DNA from: Dehalococcoidia bacterium UBA2158
Lineage (GTDB): Bacteria > Chloroflexota > Dehalococcoidia > Lucifugimonadales > UBA3495
Length of the DNA stretch: 56,069 bases
Assembly: GCA_002328185.1 (NCBI GenBank)
Contig: DCWQ01000003.1
Span: 51,032-107,100, forward strand
Direction of reading: 5' to 3'
A model generated the notes under the pieces. The model ran no database searches and was not told where the DNA came from. It saw only the letters and a program-made list of their open reading frames with translations. This document shows, piece by piece, positions 1-8,064 of the stretch (position 1 is the first letter of the stretch; each line of letters starts with the position of its first letter). The position numbers and the translations under genes were made by a program.

Positions 1-2157
1 GTCGTTGATGCCGTCGCCAACCATCGCAACCAGGCGGCCCTCAGCCTGCAGCCGCTTAATAACGGCGGCCTTGTCCTGGGGCAGCACTTCTGCCTCGACC
101 TGCTCCACGCCCAACTGGCCTGCGATGGCTTGGGCTGTCTGGATGTTGTCGCCGGTCAGCATCACCACTTCAAGGCCCATGCTCCGCAGCCTGGCCAGCC
201 CCTCAGACGCTTCCGGTTTCACCGTGTCGGCCACTGCGATCAGTCCCATGGCCTGGTCGTCGCAGGCCAAGAACATGGGCGTTTTGCCTTGGGCCGCCAG
301 CGCTGACGCCTGTTCCGCCATGCCGTTCAGCGGCACACCCGAGTCTTCCATCAACGCTAGGTTGCCGAACCGGACCACGCGTCCGTTAACCTGGGCCGAG
401 ATGCCCCGGCCGGGTATCGCTTGGAACCTGGAGGCAGATTCCAAAGTCAGTCCACGGTTCTGGGCCTCCATGACGATGGCCTCGCCCAGAGGATGCTCGG
501 AGCCACGCTCGGCGGACGCCGCCAGGAATAGCAGCTCATGTTCTGAAATCCCAGCCGCGTCAGAGAGCGCCAGGTCGGTCACAACTGGTTTTCCGGTAGT
601 CAAGGTGCCGGTCTTGTCCAAGACCACTGTATCAACCTTGTAGGCGATCTCAAGGGCCCGTACCTGCTTGATCAGCACTCCATGCTCGGCGCCCTTACCG
701 GTGCCCACAATGATGGCCGTGGGCGTTGCCAGCCCCAGAGCACAGGGACAGGCAATGATCAGCACCGAAACCAGGACTAGGGTTGAGAAGGTCAAGGCCG
801 GGGCCGGACCCAGCAGCATCCAGAACAGGAACGCTGCCAGGGATGCGAATATCACCGCCGGCACGAAGTAGGACGCCACCTGGTCGACCAGCCGCTGGAT
901 GGGAGCCTTGGAACCCTGGGCCTCTTCCACCAGCCGGATGATCTGTGCCAAGACTGTTTCGCCGCCCACCTGAGTAGCCTCGAAATAAAGTGCGCCGGTG
1001 GAGTTGATCGTCGCCGCAAATATCTTTTGACCGGGGACTTTCTCCACGGGCATGCTCTCGCCGGTGAGCATCGACTCGTCCACCGCCGAATAACCGCCAG
1101 TCACCAGGCCGTCTACCGGAACCTTCTCTCCCGGACGCACAAGAACCGTGTCGGCAATAACGACTTGGTCCACGGGAATGTCTACTGCTTCGCCGTTGCG
1201 AACCACCCGTGCAGAGGTTGGCGTGAGTCCGATAAGCCGTCGGATGGCTTCAGAGGTGCGGCCACGCGCCCCAGCCTCCAGGAACCGGCCCAGCAGGATC
1301 AGGGCGATGATGATGGCCGCAGTGTCGAAATAGACCTTGGCCTCGATGCCGTTGTCGGCCAGCACGCCTGGCGAGAATTGGCTCAGCAACACCACCGCTG
1401 CGCTGTAGGCATAGGCGACAGTCGTGCCCATGGCGATCAGGGTGTGCATGTTGGACGTGCGGTGCCTCAGCGCCCCCAATCCGGAGCTGTAGAAATTGGA
1501 GCCCGCCCAAAACTGCACCGGTGTCGCCACGGCCCACAGCAAGAAGGAGTAGTAAGCCCAGCCCATGAGATTGGAGACCCATGGCAAGGCATCAAACGTG
1601 CCTAGAAACAGCAGTATTGCGCCGGTCCCGGCAAACATCAGCCGGTTGCGCAGCTCTCTAATCTCTTTGACTTTGGAGAGCCGCTCCAATTCTCTTTCAT
1701 GGTCGCCCGAATCGTTCAGACCCTCCACCCGGTAGCCGGATTCTTCTACCGCTTTCTGTAGGTCGGCGATCTCGACCATGCCAGGGACGAACTCAACGGA
1801 CGCTCTTTCCACGCCCAGGTTGACGTTGGCTTCGGAGACTCCAGGCACGCCTTTCAGGGCGTTCTCCACGTGCATCACGCAGGCTCCGCAGGTCATGCCG
1901 CCGATGTTCAAGGAAGCCGACTGAGTGCCCAGTTTATAACCGGCCCCGGACACGGCCTCTTCGATCACCTGGAACGAGGCCTCGGCGGAGTCGAACTCCA
2001 CCGAGGCTTTTTCCGTGCCCAGATTCACAGAGGCGTCGACCATACCGGGAACACTCTGAAGAGCGTTCTCCACGTGGGCCACGCAGGCGGCGCATGTCAT
2101 GCCTTCCACCGGCAGGTTGATCTTTATGATGTTTTTGTCTGTCGTAGACATTCTCAT
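1..2157 (-). CDS. copA: Copper-translocating P-type ATPase (partial, C-terminus beyond window)
   Basis: This is a P1B-type ATPase that exports Cu(I) across the cytoplasmic membrane. The frame stays open from ATG 2157 to base 1 (719 codons), and the last residues before the edge are the GDGIND hinge, so roughly the last 90 residues lie outside. Two N-terminal heavy-metal domains are visible (GMTCAAC with Cys22/Cys25 and GMTCGAC with Cys90/Cys93). The transmembrane metal site is A-C-P-C-A-L-G (Cys470, Cys472), the phosphorylated aspartate is in DKTGT (Asp514), and the SEHPLG and TGES motifs of the N and A domains are present. The start could be ATG 2157 or the in-frame ATG 2151. It is the last visible gene of a csoR-DUF1330-copA operon, 64 nt behind the DUF1330 gene, and is probably induced by copper through CsoR. 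The CPC motif and csoR neighbour favour Cu(I) over zinc or cadmium. Confidence 0.95.
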   Translation of the reverse strand, partial: MRMSTTDKNIIKINLPVEGMTCAACVAHVENALQSVPGMVDASVNLGTEKASVEFDSAEASFQVIEEAVSGAGYKLGTQSASLNIGGMTCGACVMHVENALKGVPGVSEANVNLGVERASVEFVPGMVEIADLQKAVEESGYRVEGLNDSGDHERELERLSKVKEIRELRNRLMFAGTGAILLFLGTFDALPWVSNLMGWAYYSFLLWAVATPVQFWAGSNFYSSGLGALRHRTSNMHTLIAMGTTVAYAYSAAVVLLSQFSPGVLADNGIEAKVYFDTAAIIIALILLGRFLEAGARGRTSEAIRRLIGLTPTSARVVRNGEAVDIPVDQVVIADTVLVRPGEKVPVDGLVTGGYSAVDESMLTGESMPVEKVPGQKIFAATINSTGALYFEATQVGGETVLAQIIRLVEEAQGSKAPIQRLVDQVASYFVPAVIFASLAAFLFWMLLGPAPALTFSTLVLVSVLIIACPCALGLATPTAIIVGTGKGAEHGVLIKQVRALEIAYKVDTVVLDKTGTLTTGKPVVTDLALSDAAGISEHELLFLAASAERGSEHPLGEAIVMEAQNRGLTLESASRFQAIPGRGISAQVNGRVVRFGNLALMEDSGVPLNGMAEQASALAAQGKTPMFLACDDQAMGLIAVADTVKPEASEGLARLRSMGLEVVMLTGDNIQTAQAIAGQLGVEQVEAEVLPQDKAAVIKRLQAEGRLVAMVGDGIND

Positions 2158-2221
2158 TATTCCAATTACAAGCCGCGACCCATTTGATGCGCTCTAAGCA
2201 GGAGAGGCGTGGCGCCGGACG

Positions 2222-2827
2222 TTAGCCACCTTGGGCAAAGATCAAATTTCCTTTGGAAGCGCTCTGGCGGAGCTTCTTCAGGTCGGTGTATTCCGGCGAG
2301 TTGTACCAGGCCTTGGCACGCTCCATACTCTCGAACTCCAACACCACCAGACGTTTGGGACTCCACGATCCTTCAAGGGTTTCGCCCTTTGCGCCACGAA
2401 TCAGGTATACACCACCGTAGGCAGTCACGGTGTCCGGAACCCCTGCCGCGTACTTGGTGTACACGTCCGGATCCGTCACTTCGATGTCTCCGACTAAATA
2501 CCCCGGCGCTCCCGTGTCTCTCCCTTGCAGCGGTGGCTCTACCCCCTCAGCAACGAGCAACGACCCAGTGGACGCGCTCTGCCGAAGCTTGGTGAGTTCT
2601 TTGTATTCGTCCGAGTAATACCAGGACTTGATGGTATGCACGTCTTTGTACTCAGCCAACACGAAGCGTTTTGGGTTCCAATCACCTTCGGCGCGCTCAC
2701 ACTTGTCAGGACCACGCACCAGGTACTTGCCGCCGAATGCGCCGCTACTGACAGGCACCAGGCCGGCGTACTTGGCGAAGGTCTCCGGGTCGGTAACGTT
2801 GATGTCTCCAATGACGTATGCGGACAT
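2222..2827 (-). CDS. Tandem DUF1330 protein
   Basis: This 201-residue protein is an internal duplication of the DUF1330 domain, a small dimeric alpha/beta-barrel (ferredoxin-like) fold. Repeat 1 spans about residues 3-95 and repeat 2 about 108-200. Both share the order 'GDI-VTDP', 'YGGVYLIRG' or its equivalent, 'W-PKR' and 'KLRQSAS.G'. Single-domain family members are about 95 residues and dimerise, so the duplication may make a pseudo-dimer in one chain. The biochemical role of the family is not settled. ATG 2827 is preceded by AGGGAGAG, a good ribosome binding site. The gene begins 18 nt after csoR and precedes copA, so it is probably co-expressed with copper export. No Cys-rich metal site is seen. 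A copper-linked role is inference from position only. Confidence 0.88.
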   Translation of the reverse strand: MSAYVIGDINVTDPETFAKYAGLVPVSSGAFGGKYLVRGPDKCERAEGDWNPKRFVLAEYKDVHTIKSWYYSDEYKELTKLRQSASTGSLLVAEGVEPPLQGRDTGAPGYLVGDIEVTDPDVYTKYAAGVPDTVTAYGGVYLIRGAKGETLEGSWSPKRLVVLEFESMERAKAWYNSPEYTDLKKLRQSASKGNLIFAQGG

Positions 2828-2845
2828 TTCTCTCTCCCTAAATCG

Positions 2846-3112
2846 CTACTTGTTGGACAGGATATACAGGTCTTTGAGCTCGTCTATGATCTCTTCGGCG
2901 CGGCCAGACTGGATGCCTTCTACCACGCAGGACTTCAGATGTCCTTCCAGCAGCAGGCTCTCCATCTTCTCGATGGACCGGCGCACGGCATAGGTCTGCC
3001 TCAGCACATCCACGCAATATTTGTCCTCTTCCAGCATCTTCCTGATGCCGGCCAAGTGCCCTTCGATGTAGCTCATCCGCTTGAGCGCGTCTTCTTTGAC
3101 TTCAGGAAACAT
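2846..3112 (-). CDS. csoR: CsoR-family copper-sensing repressor
   Basis: This is an 88-residue all-helical DUF156/CsoR-type repressor that leaves its operator when Cu(I) binds. The C-H-C ligand set of copper-responsive members is present as Cys33 (KYCVDVLRQ), His58 and Cys62 (EGHLKSCVV). This favours CsoR over formaldehyde-sensing FrmR or nickel-sensing RcnR. The start at 3112 is chosen because GGGAGG lies about 8 nt upstream. An in-frame upstream ATG at 3133 would place the start inside the palindromic operator and adds seven residues that do not look family-like. It is the first gene of the csoR-DUF1330-copA operon and very probably represses its own transcription. Length matches the family. 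Confidence 0.93.
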   Translation of the reverse strand: MFPEVKEDALKRMSYIEGHLAGIRKMLEEDKYCVDVLRQTYAVRRSIEKMESLLLEGHLKSCVVEGIQSGRAEEIIDELKDLYILSNK

Positions 3113-3131
3113 TGCGGATCCTCCCGAACCC

Positions 3132-3151
3132 ATACCCCCTGGGGGTGGGTA
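3132..3151. promoter_or_regulatory. CsoR-type operator palindrome
   Basis: The core ACCCCC-T-GGGGGT (3134-3146) is a perfect 6+1+6 palindrome flanked by AT steps (TAT on the left, TATATA to the right). C-run/G-run palindromes flanked by AT are the known DNA target of CsoR repressors. It lies 20-40 nt upstream of the csoR start on the minus strand and about 95 nt upstream of the plus-strand decarboxylase genes. It most likely controls the copper operon. Confidence 0.75.
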
Positions 3152-3242
3152 TATACCTCCATATTACTCTCGTTCGATCGGCGGGTCAAATGGAAATCTG
3201 CGATATGTTAGGCTGGTCCAATCCGTCAATCGAGGAGGGACT

Positions 3243-3737
3243 ATGGACGCCCAAGAATTCTGGGCAGCGTTGAAGGCGCGGGGACTAAATTTCTTCTCCG
3301 GCGTCCCCGATTCCACCTTCCAGGGCGCCTACAACGTCATGGTCGATGACCCGGACATCAGCTATGTCCCGGCGGTGCGCGAGGACGTGGCGTTGGGCAT
3401 CGCCAGCGCGACCTATTTCACGGGCGGGCTGGGCAGCGTGATCATGCAGAACTCCGGGGTGGGCAATCTGGTGAACCCCCTCACGTCTTTCAACCTGATG
3501 TACAAGATCCCAGCGTTGCTGGTCGTGGGCTGGCGCGGCTACGGCGGCCCACCCGACGACGCCCCGGAGCACTGGATCATGGGCGCCAAGACCCCTCAGT
3601 TCTTCGACCTGTTGGAGGTCCCTTACGAGATTCTTGAGCCCGATAACCTGGACTCCGCAGCGGACAGTCTCCTGGCATCCATAAAAGGCCGCTCTATCCC
3701 AGGGGCTTTACTGGTCCGCGCCGGGGTGATCTCTTGA
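3243..3737 (+). CDS. ThDP-dependent decarboxylase, alpha subunit (sulfopyruvate/phosphonopyruvate decarboxylase type)
   Basis: This 164-residue protein matches the N-terminal pyrimidine-binding (PYR) half of ThDP enzymes as found in split sulfopyruvate decarboxylase (ComD) and in phosphonopyruvate decarboxylase. Visible features are FFSGVPDS near the N-terminus, the cofactor-contacting glutamate in 'AVREDVALG', and 'MQNSGVGNLVNPLTSF', which is typical of this subfamily. ATG 3243 follows GAGGAGGGA. The next gene starts inside its stop (TTGA overlap, 4 nt), so the two subunits are made together. No phosphoenolpyruvate mutase, sulfolactate dehydrogenase or coenzyme M genes are adjacent. The natural 2-oxo acid substrate therefore cannot be named. 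Confidence 0.88.
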   Translation: MDAQEFWAALKARGLNFFSGVPDSTFQGAYNVMVDDPDISYVPAVREDVALGIASATYFTGGLGSVIMQNSGVGNLVNPLTSFNLMYKIPALLVVGWRGYGGPPDDAPEHWIMGAKTPQFFDLLEVPYEILEPDNLDSAADSLLASIKGRSIPGALLVRAGVIS

Positions 3738-4300
3738 TCGCGCGCTACCAGGCCATCGAGCAAGTCCTGTCCCACGTACAGGGCGGCGACCTGGTGGTCA
3801 GCACCACGGGAATGATCTCCCGGGAATTGTTCACCTTGAACGACCGGCCCGGAAACTTCTACATGATTGGTTCCATGGGGCTGGCGTCGGCCATGGGACT
3901 GGGATTGGCCATCCAGGCTCCACGCAAACGGGTATTCGTACTGGAAGGTGACGGAAGCGCAATGATGAGCCTGGGCACACTGCCGCTCATCGCCTCGGAA
4001 GCGCCGTCCAACCTGGTCCACATCATCCTGGACAACGAGGCCTACGAGTCCACCGGCGGCCAAGCGTCCATCAGTTCGAAGTTCGACCTAGCCCAGACCG
4101 CTGGTACAACCGGGTACCCTTGGACACGCCGAGTGGAGGACCTTGAGGAGCTTGAGGCAGCCTTAACGGAAGCCAAACAAGACGGCCAGCTCAGTCTCAT
4201 CTTAATCAAATGTGGCATCGCCCCGATCAAGGGCATCCCGAGGGTCTCCCACACGCCTGAAGAGATTCGGGACCGGTTTCGGGGAGCGGTCCAGGCCTAA
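3734..4300 (+). CDS. ThDP-dependent decarboxylase, beta subunit (ThDP-binding)
   Basis: This 188-residue protein is the C-terminal PP-binding half that pairs with the preceding gene. The ThDP/Mg signature is seen as 'EGDGSAMMSLG' followed about 27 residues later by 'LDNEAYESTGGQ' (the classic GDG...N motif). 'GSMGLASAMGLGLA' is also typical of ComE/phosphonopyruvate decarboxylase. The start is a TTG overlapping the upstream TGA, a translational-coupling arrangement. Fused homologues of about 380 residues exist; here the enzyme is split as in archaeal ComDE. Whether it decarboxylates sulfopyruvate, phosphonopyruvate or another 2-oxo acid cannot be read from the sequence. Confidence 0.88.
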   Translation: MIARYQAIEQVLSHVQGGDLVVSTTGMISRELFTLNDRPGNFYMIGSMGLASAMGLGLAIQAPRKRVFVLEGDGSAMMSLGTLPLIASEAPSNLVHIILDNEAYESTGGQASISSKFDLAQTAGTTGYPWTRRVEDLEELEAALTEAKQDGQLSLILIKCGIAPIKGIPRVSHTPEEIRDRFRGAVQA

Positions 4301-4303
4301 AAC

Positions 4304-7300
4304 CTACCCCACGTACCCGTTCCGCTTATCCCACTCATCCGCTGTTTGGCTGCGCTCTGACGGGTTGCCGTAGCCGCCGCCTCCGGATGATAGACAGTAG
4401 ACGTGATCGCCGGGGTTGACGACGACCTCGGTCTCTTTGGAGCCCAAGGGCCGTTCCAAGCCGTTGGAGAGGATTTTGTAGTCGTGGGAGAGGCCGTCTT
4501 CGCCTTCGAATAAGCCGAAGGGTGGGACGACTATGCCGTCGCCGGCGGTGTTGAGCAGGGCTGGGCCTTCTCCCTGGTAAACCAAGTCACAGATGCCGCC
4601 CAGGCCGCCGCGCCACTCTCCCTGCCCGCCCGAGTTTGGGCGAAGCTCGTGCCTGCGGATGAAGAACGGGAACCTTTCTTCAGTTACTTCGATGCTGGGA
4701 CTGCGGATTCCGCCGGCCACGTTGATCTCGCCGACACCGGGCCACCCGTCATACCCATGAGTGGCGCCGCCACCGCCGCGGGCCAGGAAGAAGTGCCAGA
4801 TGAACTGCCGACCGGTGCGCGGGTCTTTGCCGGTGATGGCGTAGCGCAGACGGCGGGAGAACCCGGCATTCACTTCCTTAGGCACCGCTTGGGCCAGCGC
4901 CTTGAACACCGCCTCGACTATCTCCTCGGCGCAGTGGTTGGTGCTCATGCACACCGGGGCGGGCGGATTGGCGTTCACGATCAGCCCCTTGGGCGCGATT
5001 ATGTCAACCGGCCGCATCGAGCCCTCATTTTTGGCCACGTTGGCTGGAGCCACGTACATGATGGCGGCATGCGCAAGGGAGCGGGTGTTGGCGTAGGCGC
5101 TGTTGATGAACCCGGTCACCTGTGGGCTCGACTCGCCCAGGTCGATGGCCATGGACTCTCCGGAAATAGTCACCTTGGCCCGGATGGGAATCAATTTGTT
5201 ATCGAAGCCGTCGTCGTCCACCAAGGACTCGCCGTGGTACACGCCGTCGGGCCACTCCGAGATGAACTGCCGCACCTGACGTTCGGTAGCGGACAATATC
5301 TCCTCGACGGAGGCCAACAGCCGGTCGGCGCCATAGCTCTCGAGCAGACCGGCGATGCGCTGGGCTGCAATCATCGTTGAGCCGATCTGGGCGTTGAGAT
5401 CGCCCAGGAAATTCTCGGGTTGGCGCACGTTGGCCGAGAGCATCTGCAAGACGTCGTCCCTGGGGACGCCCTTGTCGTACAGCTTCAGGGGCGGGATGCG
5501 GATGCCCTCTTGGAATATCTCGGTGGCGCGGGGGTTGTAGCCGCCGTGGGTGCCGCCGCCAACGTCGCTGTGATGGGCGCGGTTGACACCATAGAACAGC
5601 AGCCGCCCTTCATGGAACACCGGCTTGATGATGGTGATATCGGGGAGGTGACTGCCGCCGAAATACGGGTCGTTCAAGATGAACAAGTCGCCCTCGGCCA
5701 TGGTGTCGCCGAAGTAGTCCCGCACCGCCGCTCCGGCCACTGGCAGGGCGCTTACGTGCACCGGTATGCCTTCCCCCTGGGCGACGAGCTGAGCATCGGC
5801 GTCCAAGATGGCGGTGGAGAAATCGCGGCTGGAGTTCAGTATCTGCGACATTGCCGTCCGCAGCATCACCTCGGTCATCTCCCTGGCGATGGACTCCAAC
5901 CTATGCTCCACCACAGCCAGAGTCACAGGGTCCGGCCGGTCCGTGGCAGCCGCCGTCGAATCTGTGGTCGCAAGGGAGACTGTTAATTCGATCCCGCCGT
6001 AAGGGTCGATGGTTGCCGAATCACCAGCCTCGACCAACACAGTTGTGAAGTCAGATTCCAGGACAGCCGGGCCGGCCACCGAACAACCCGGCGAAATGTC
6101 CCCAATCTCATAGACTGGTGCCTCGACCCATCCCCCCAGGTAAATCTTGCGCTTGGTTTTCTCTTTGATCGGCTTGGCAGAGCCACTGTCCAATGGCGGC
6201 GGGTCCATCTTGGGCAGCCTTCCCACCACGGTGGCTCGCAATGTCACCAGCCGTATCTCCTGCTCGGACTGGCTGTAGGAGTACAACTCTTGGTAGCGCC
6301 CGTGAAAATTCCCGGCCCATTGATTGAGCAGCGTATCGGCATTCTGACCCAGATCAGGAACCGGGACATTGACCTCATATATCTGGTCTAGGTAGCGCAT
6401 GTCGGCCGAGATCGAGACCTCGATATTCGACTCAGAAACGCCCTGACTCAAAAGCTTTTCGCGGCCCTCGGACTCCATGCCTTCCACGATATTTTTGATT
6501 GCATCAAGGTCCATGCCCAGCAGGGCGGCCGGGTGAGACCGGGAGTAGTCGTATTTGAGGTCTGTGGAGAGCATGCCGTGAGCCGAGAGCACGGCTGCGG
6601 CTGCGGGTATGACTACCTTCTCCACCTGTAGCTGTCTCGCCACCTTCCCTGCCTGGAGTCCGGCTGCTCCACCAAACGCCATCATGGTGAACCGCCGGGG
6701 GTCCACGCCGCGCTGCACAGACATCAAGCGGATGCCCTCGGCGATGGAGGTTGAAACCACCTCAGTGATGCCTTCAGCCGCCTCGATCATCGAAAGACCG
6801 GTCGGTTGGGCAACGTGCTCCCCGACGGCCCGCTCAGCCAGTGAAACGTCCAGTCTCGCGCTACCGCCCAGGAAGTTTCCGGGGTCCAGGTAACCGAGAG
6901 CTAGGTTGGCGTCGGTGACTGTGGGGCGGTCGCCTCCCTTGCCGTAGGAAGCCGGGCCAGGCAGCGCTCCGGCGCTCTCGGGGCCGACCTGCATGATGCC
7001 GCCAGGGCCCATGGAGGCGATACTGCCCCCGCCTGCGCCCATGGTGTGGATGTCGATCATCGGGACCGATATCTTCCACCCGGCCTCAAATTTCTCGGTG
7101 CTCAGGTGGGGCTCTCCATTCTCGATCAGTGAGATGTCGGTGCTGGTGCCGCCCATGTCGAAGGCGATGATGTTGGACGTACCGGCCAGTCTGCCATAGG
7201 CTGCCGCGCCGCTGACACCGCCGGCGGGGCCCGACAGGATGGAGCGCACGGCCAACCGGCGCGAGTCCTCGATGGGCGCGACGCCGCCATTGGACTGCAT

Positions 7301-8023
7301 GATCAGGAAATCGCCTGCCTGATGATAGGAAGTCAACCGCTCCTGAAGGTTCTCCAGATAGCGGCCCAAAACCGGGCCCACGTAAGAGTTGATGACGGTG
7401 GTGCTGAGGCGATCGAATTCCTTTATCTGGGGTATGACCTGAGACGACAGCGAGGTGTACATTCCAGGGAATTTGGCGTTGATGATCTCGCCGACCCGGT
7501 CCTCGTGTGCCGAGTTCAGATAGGAGAACAGGAAGCATACGGCCAGCGCCTCCACTCCCTCGTCCTTGAGGCCGTCCAAAGCCACGTTCAGCGCGTCTTC
7601 GTCCAGAGGGAATTTGACGCTGCCGTCGGACAATACCCGCTCCGGCGCTTCGGCCCGCAGGTATCTGGGAACCAGCGGCTCCACCGGGGTCATGCGCAGA
7701 TTGTAGCGGTCCTCTTTCAGACCCTCCCGCATCTCCAGCAGGTCCCTGAACCCGTCGGTGGTGATCAGGCCGACCTCGGCGCCCTTGCGCTCCACCAGGG
7801 TATTGGTGGCCACGGTGCTGCCGTGGATTATCATGTCGGCCGAAGCCAGAAAATCTTCCAACGACAGGTCATGGGCCGATGCCGCGTCGTTCAGCCCCGT
7901 CATGAGGCCCTCGGAAGGGTCGTTGGGCGTGGATGCAGTCTTGAAATAGCGGGGAGGCTGGCCTTCTCGGGCGACCACAAAGTCGGTGAACGTGCCACCA
8001 ACGTCGATTCCAATCACGTACAC
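4304..8023 (-). CDS. Fused hydantoinase A/B (5-oxoprolinase family)
   Basis: This 1239-residue protein joins the two subunits of ATP-dependent N-methylhydantoinase/5-oxoprolinase-type amidohydrolases. The N-terminal part (to about residue 690) is HyuA-like, with the ATP-binding 'GIDVGGTFTDFVV' at the start, 'GSTVATNTLVERKG' and 'FDMGGTSTDISL', the actin/HSP70-like nucleotide site. The rest is HyuB-like, beginning near 'VEHRLESIAREMTEVMLRT' and containing 'FILNDPYFGGSHLPDI' and a Gly-rich C-terminus ('SSGGGGYGNP'). Length is close to eukaryotic 5-oxoprolinase (about 1290), whereas many bacteria keep HyuA and HyuB separate. The start is GTG 8023 with CAGGAGAG upstream. The substrate may be 5-oxoproline, a hydantoin or another cyclic amide. 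The acyl-CoA-dehydrogenase-like gene upstream on the same strand ends 41 nt before it, so the two may be co-transcribed. Confidence 0.93.
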   Translation of the reverse strand: MYVIGIDVGGTFTDFVVAREGQPPRYFKTASTPNDPSEGLMTGLNDAASAHDLSLEDFLASADMIIHGSTVATNTLVERKGAEVGLITTDGFRDLLEMREGLKEDRYNLRMTPVEPLVPRYLRAEAPERVLSDGSVKFPLDEDALNVALDGLKDEGVEALAVCFLFSYLNSAHEDRVGEIINAKFPGMYTSLSSQVIPQIKEFDRLSTTVINSYVGPVLGRYLENLQERLTSYHQAGDFLIMQSNGGVAPIEDSRRLAVRSILSGPAGGVSGAAAYGRLAGTSNIIAFDMGGTSTDISLIENGEPHLSTEKFEAGWKISVPMIDIHTMGAGGGSIASMGPGGIMQVGPESAGALPGPASYGKGGDRPTVTDANLALGYLDPGNFLGGSARLDVSLAERAVGEHVAQPTGLSMIEAAEGITEVVSTSIAEGIRLMSVQRGVDPRRFTMMAFGGAAGLQAGKVARQLQVEKVVIPAAAAVLSAHGMLSTDLKYDYSRSHPAALLGMDLDAIKNIVEGMESEGREKLLSQGVSESNIEVSISADMRYLDQIYEVNVPVPDLGQNADTLLNQWAGNFHGRYQELYSYSQSEQEIRLVTLRATVVGRLPKMDPPPLDSGSAKPIKEKTKRKIYLGGWVEAPVYEIGDISPGCSVAGPAVLESDFTTVLVEAGDSATIDPYGGIELTVSLATTDSTAAATDRPDPVTLAVVEHRLESIAREMTEVMLRTAMSQILNSSRDFSTAILDADAQLVAQGEGIPVHVSALPVAGAAVRDYFGDTMAEGDLFILNDPYFGGSHLPDITIIKPVFHEGRLLFYGVNRAHHSDVGGGTHGGYNPRATEIFQEGIRIPPLKLYDKGVPRDDVLQMLSANVRQPENFLGDLNAQIGSTMIAAQRIAGLLESYGADRLLASVEEILSATERQVRQFISEWPDGVYHGESLVDDDGFDNKLIPIRAKVTISGESMAIDLGESSPQVTGFINSAYANTRSLAHAAIMYVAPANVAKNEGSMRPVDIIAPKGLIVNANPPAPVCMSTNHCAEEIVEAVFKALAQAVPKEVNAGFSRRLRYAITGKDPRTGRQFIWHFFLARGGGGATHGYDGWPGVGEINVAGGIRSPSIEVTEERFPFFIRRHELRPNSGGQGEWRGGLGGICDLVYQGEGPALLNTAGDGIVVPPFGLFEGEDGLSHDYKILSNGLERPLGSKETEVVVNPGDHVYCLSSGGGGYGNPSERSQTADEWDKRNGYVG

Positions 8024-8064
8024 GGTCAGCTACTCTCCTGTTTATTTCAGGTTGGTCCGTGGGC

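Noticed and set aside
2525..3211. 228-residue plus-strand ORF over DUF1330 and csoR
   Set aside because: It spans two convincing minus-strand genes and the operator, with no motif of its own.
4649..5380. Long plus-strand ORF (243 residues) opposite the hydantoinase gene
   Set aside because: It is the complement of a strongly supported gene in high-G+C DNA, with no family motifs and no ribosome binding site.
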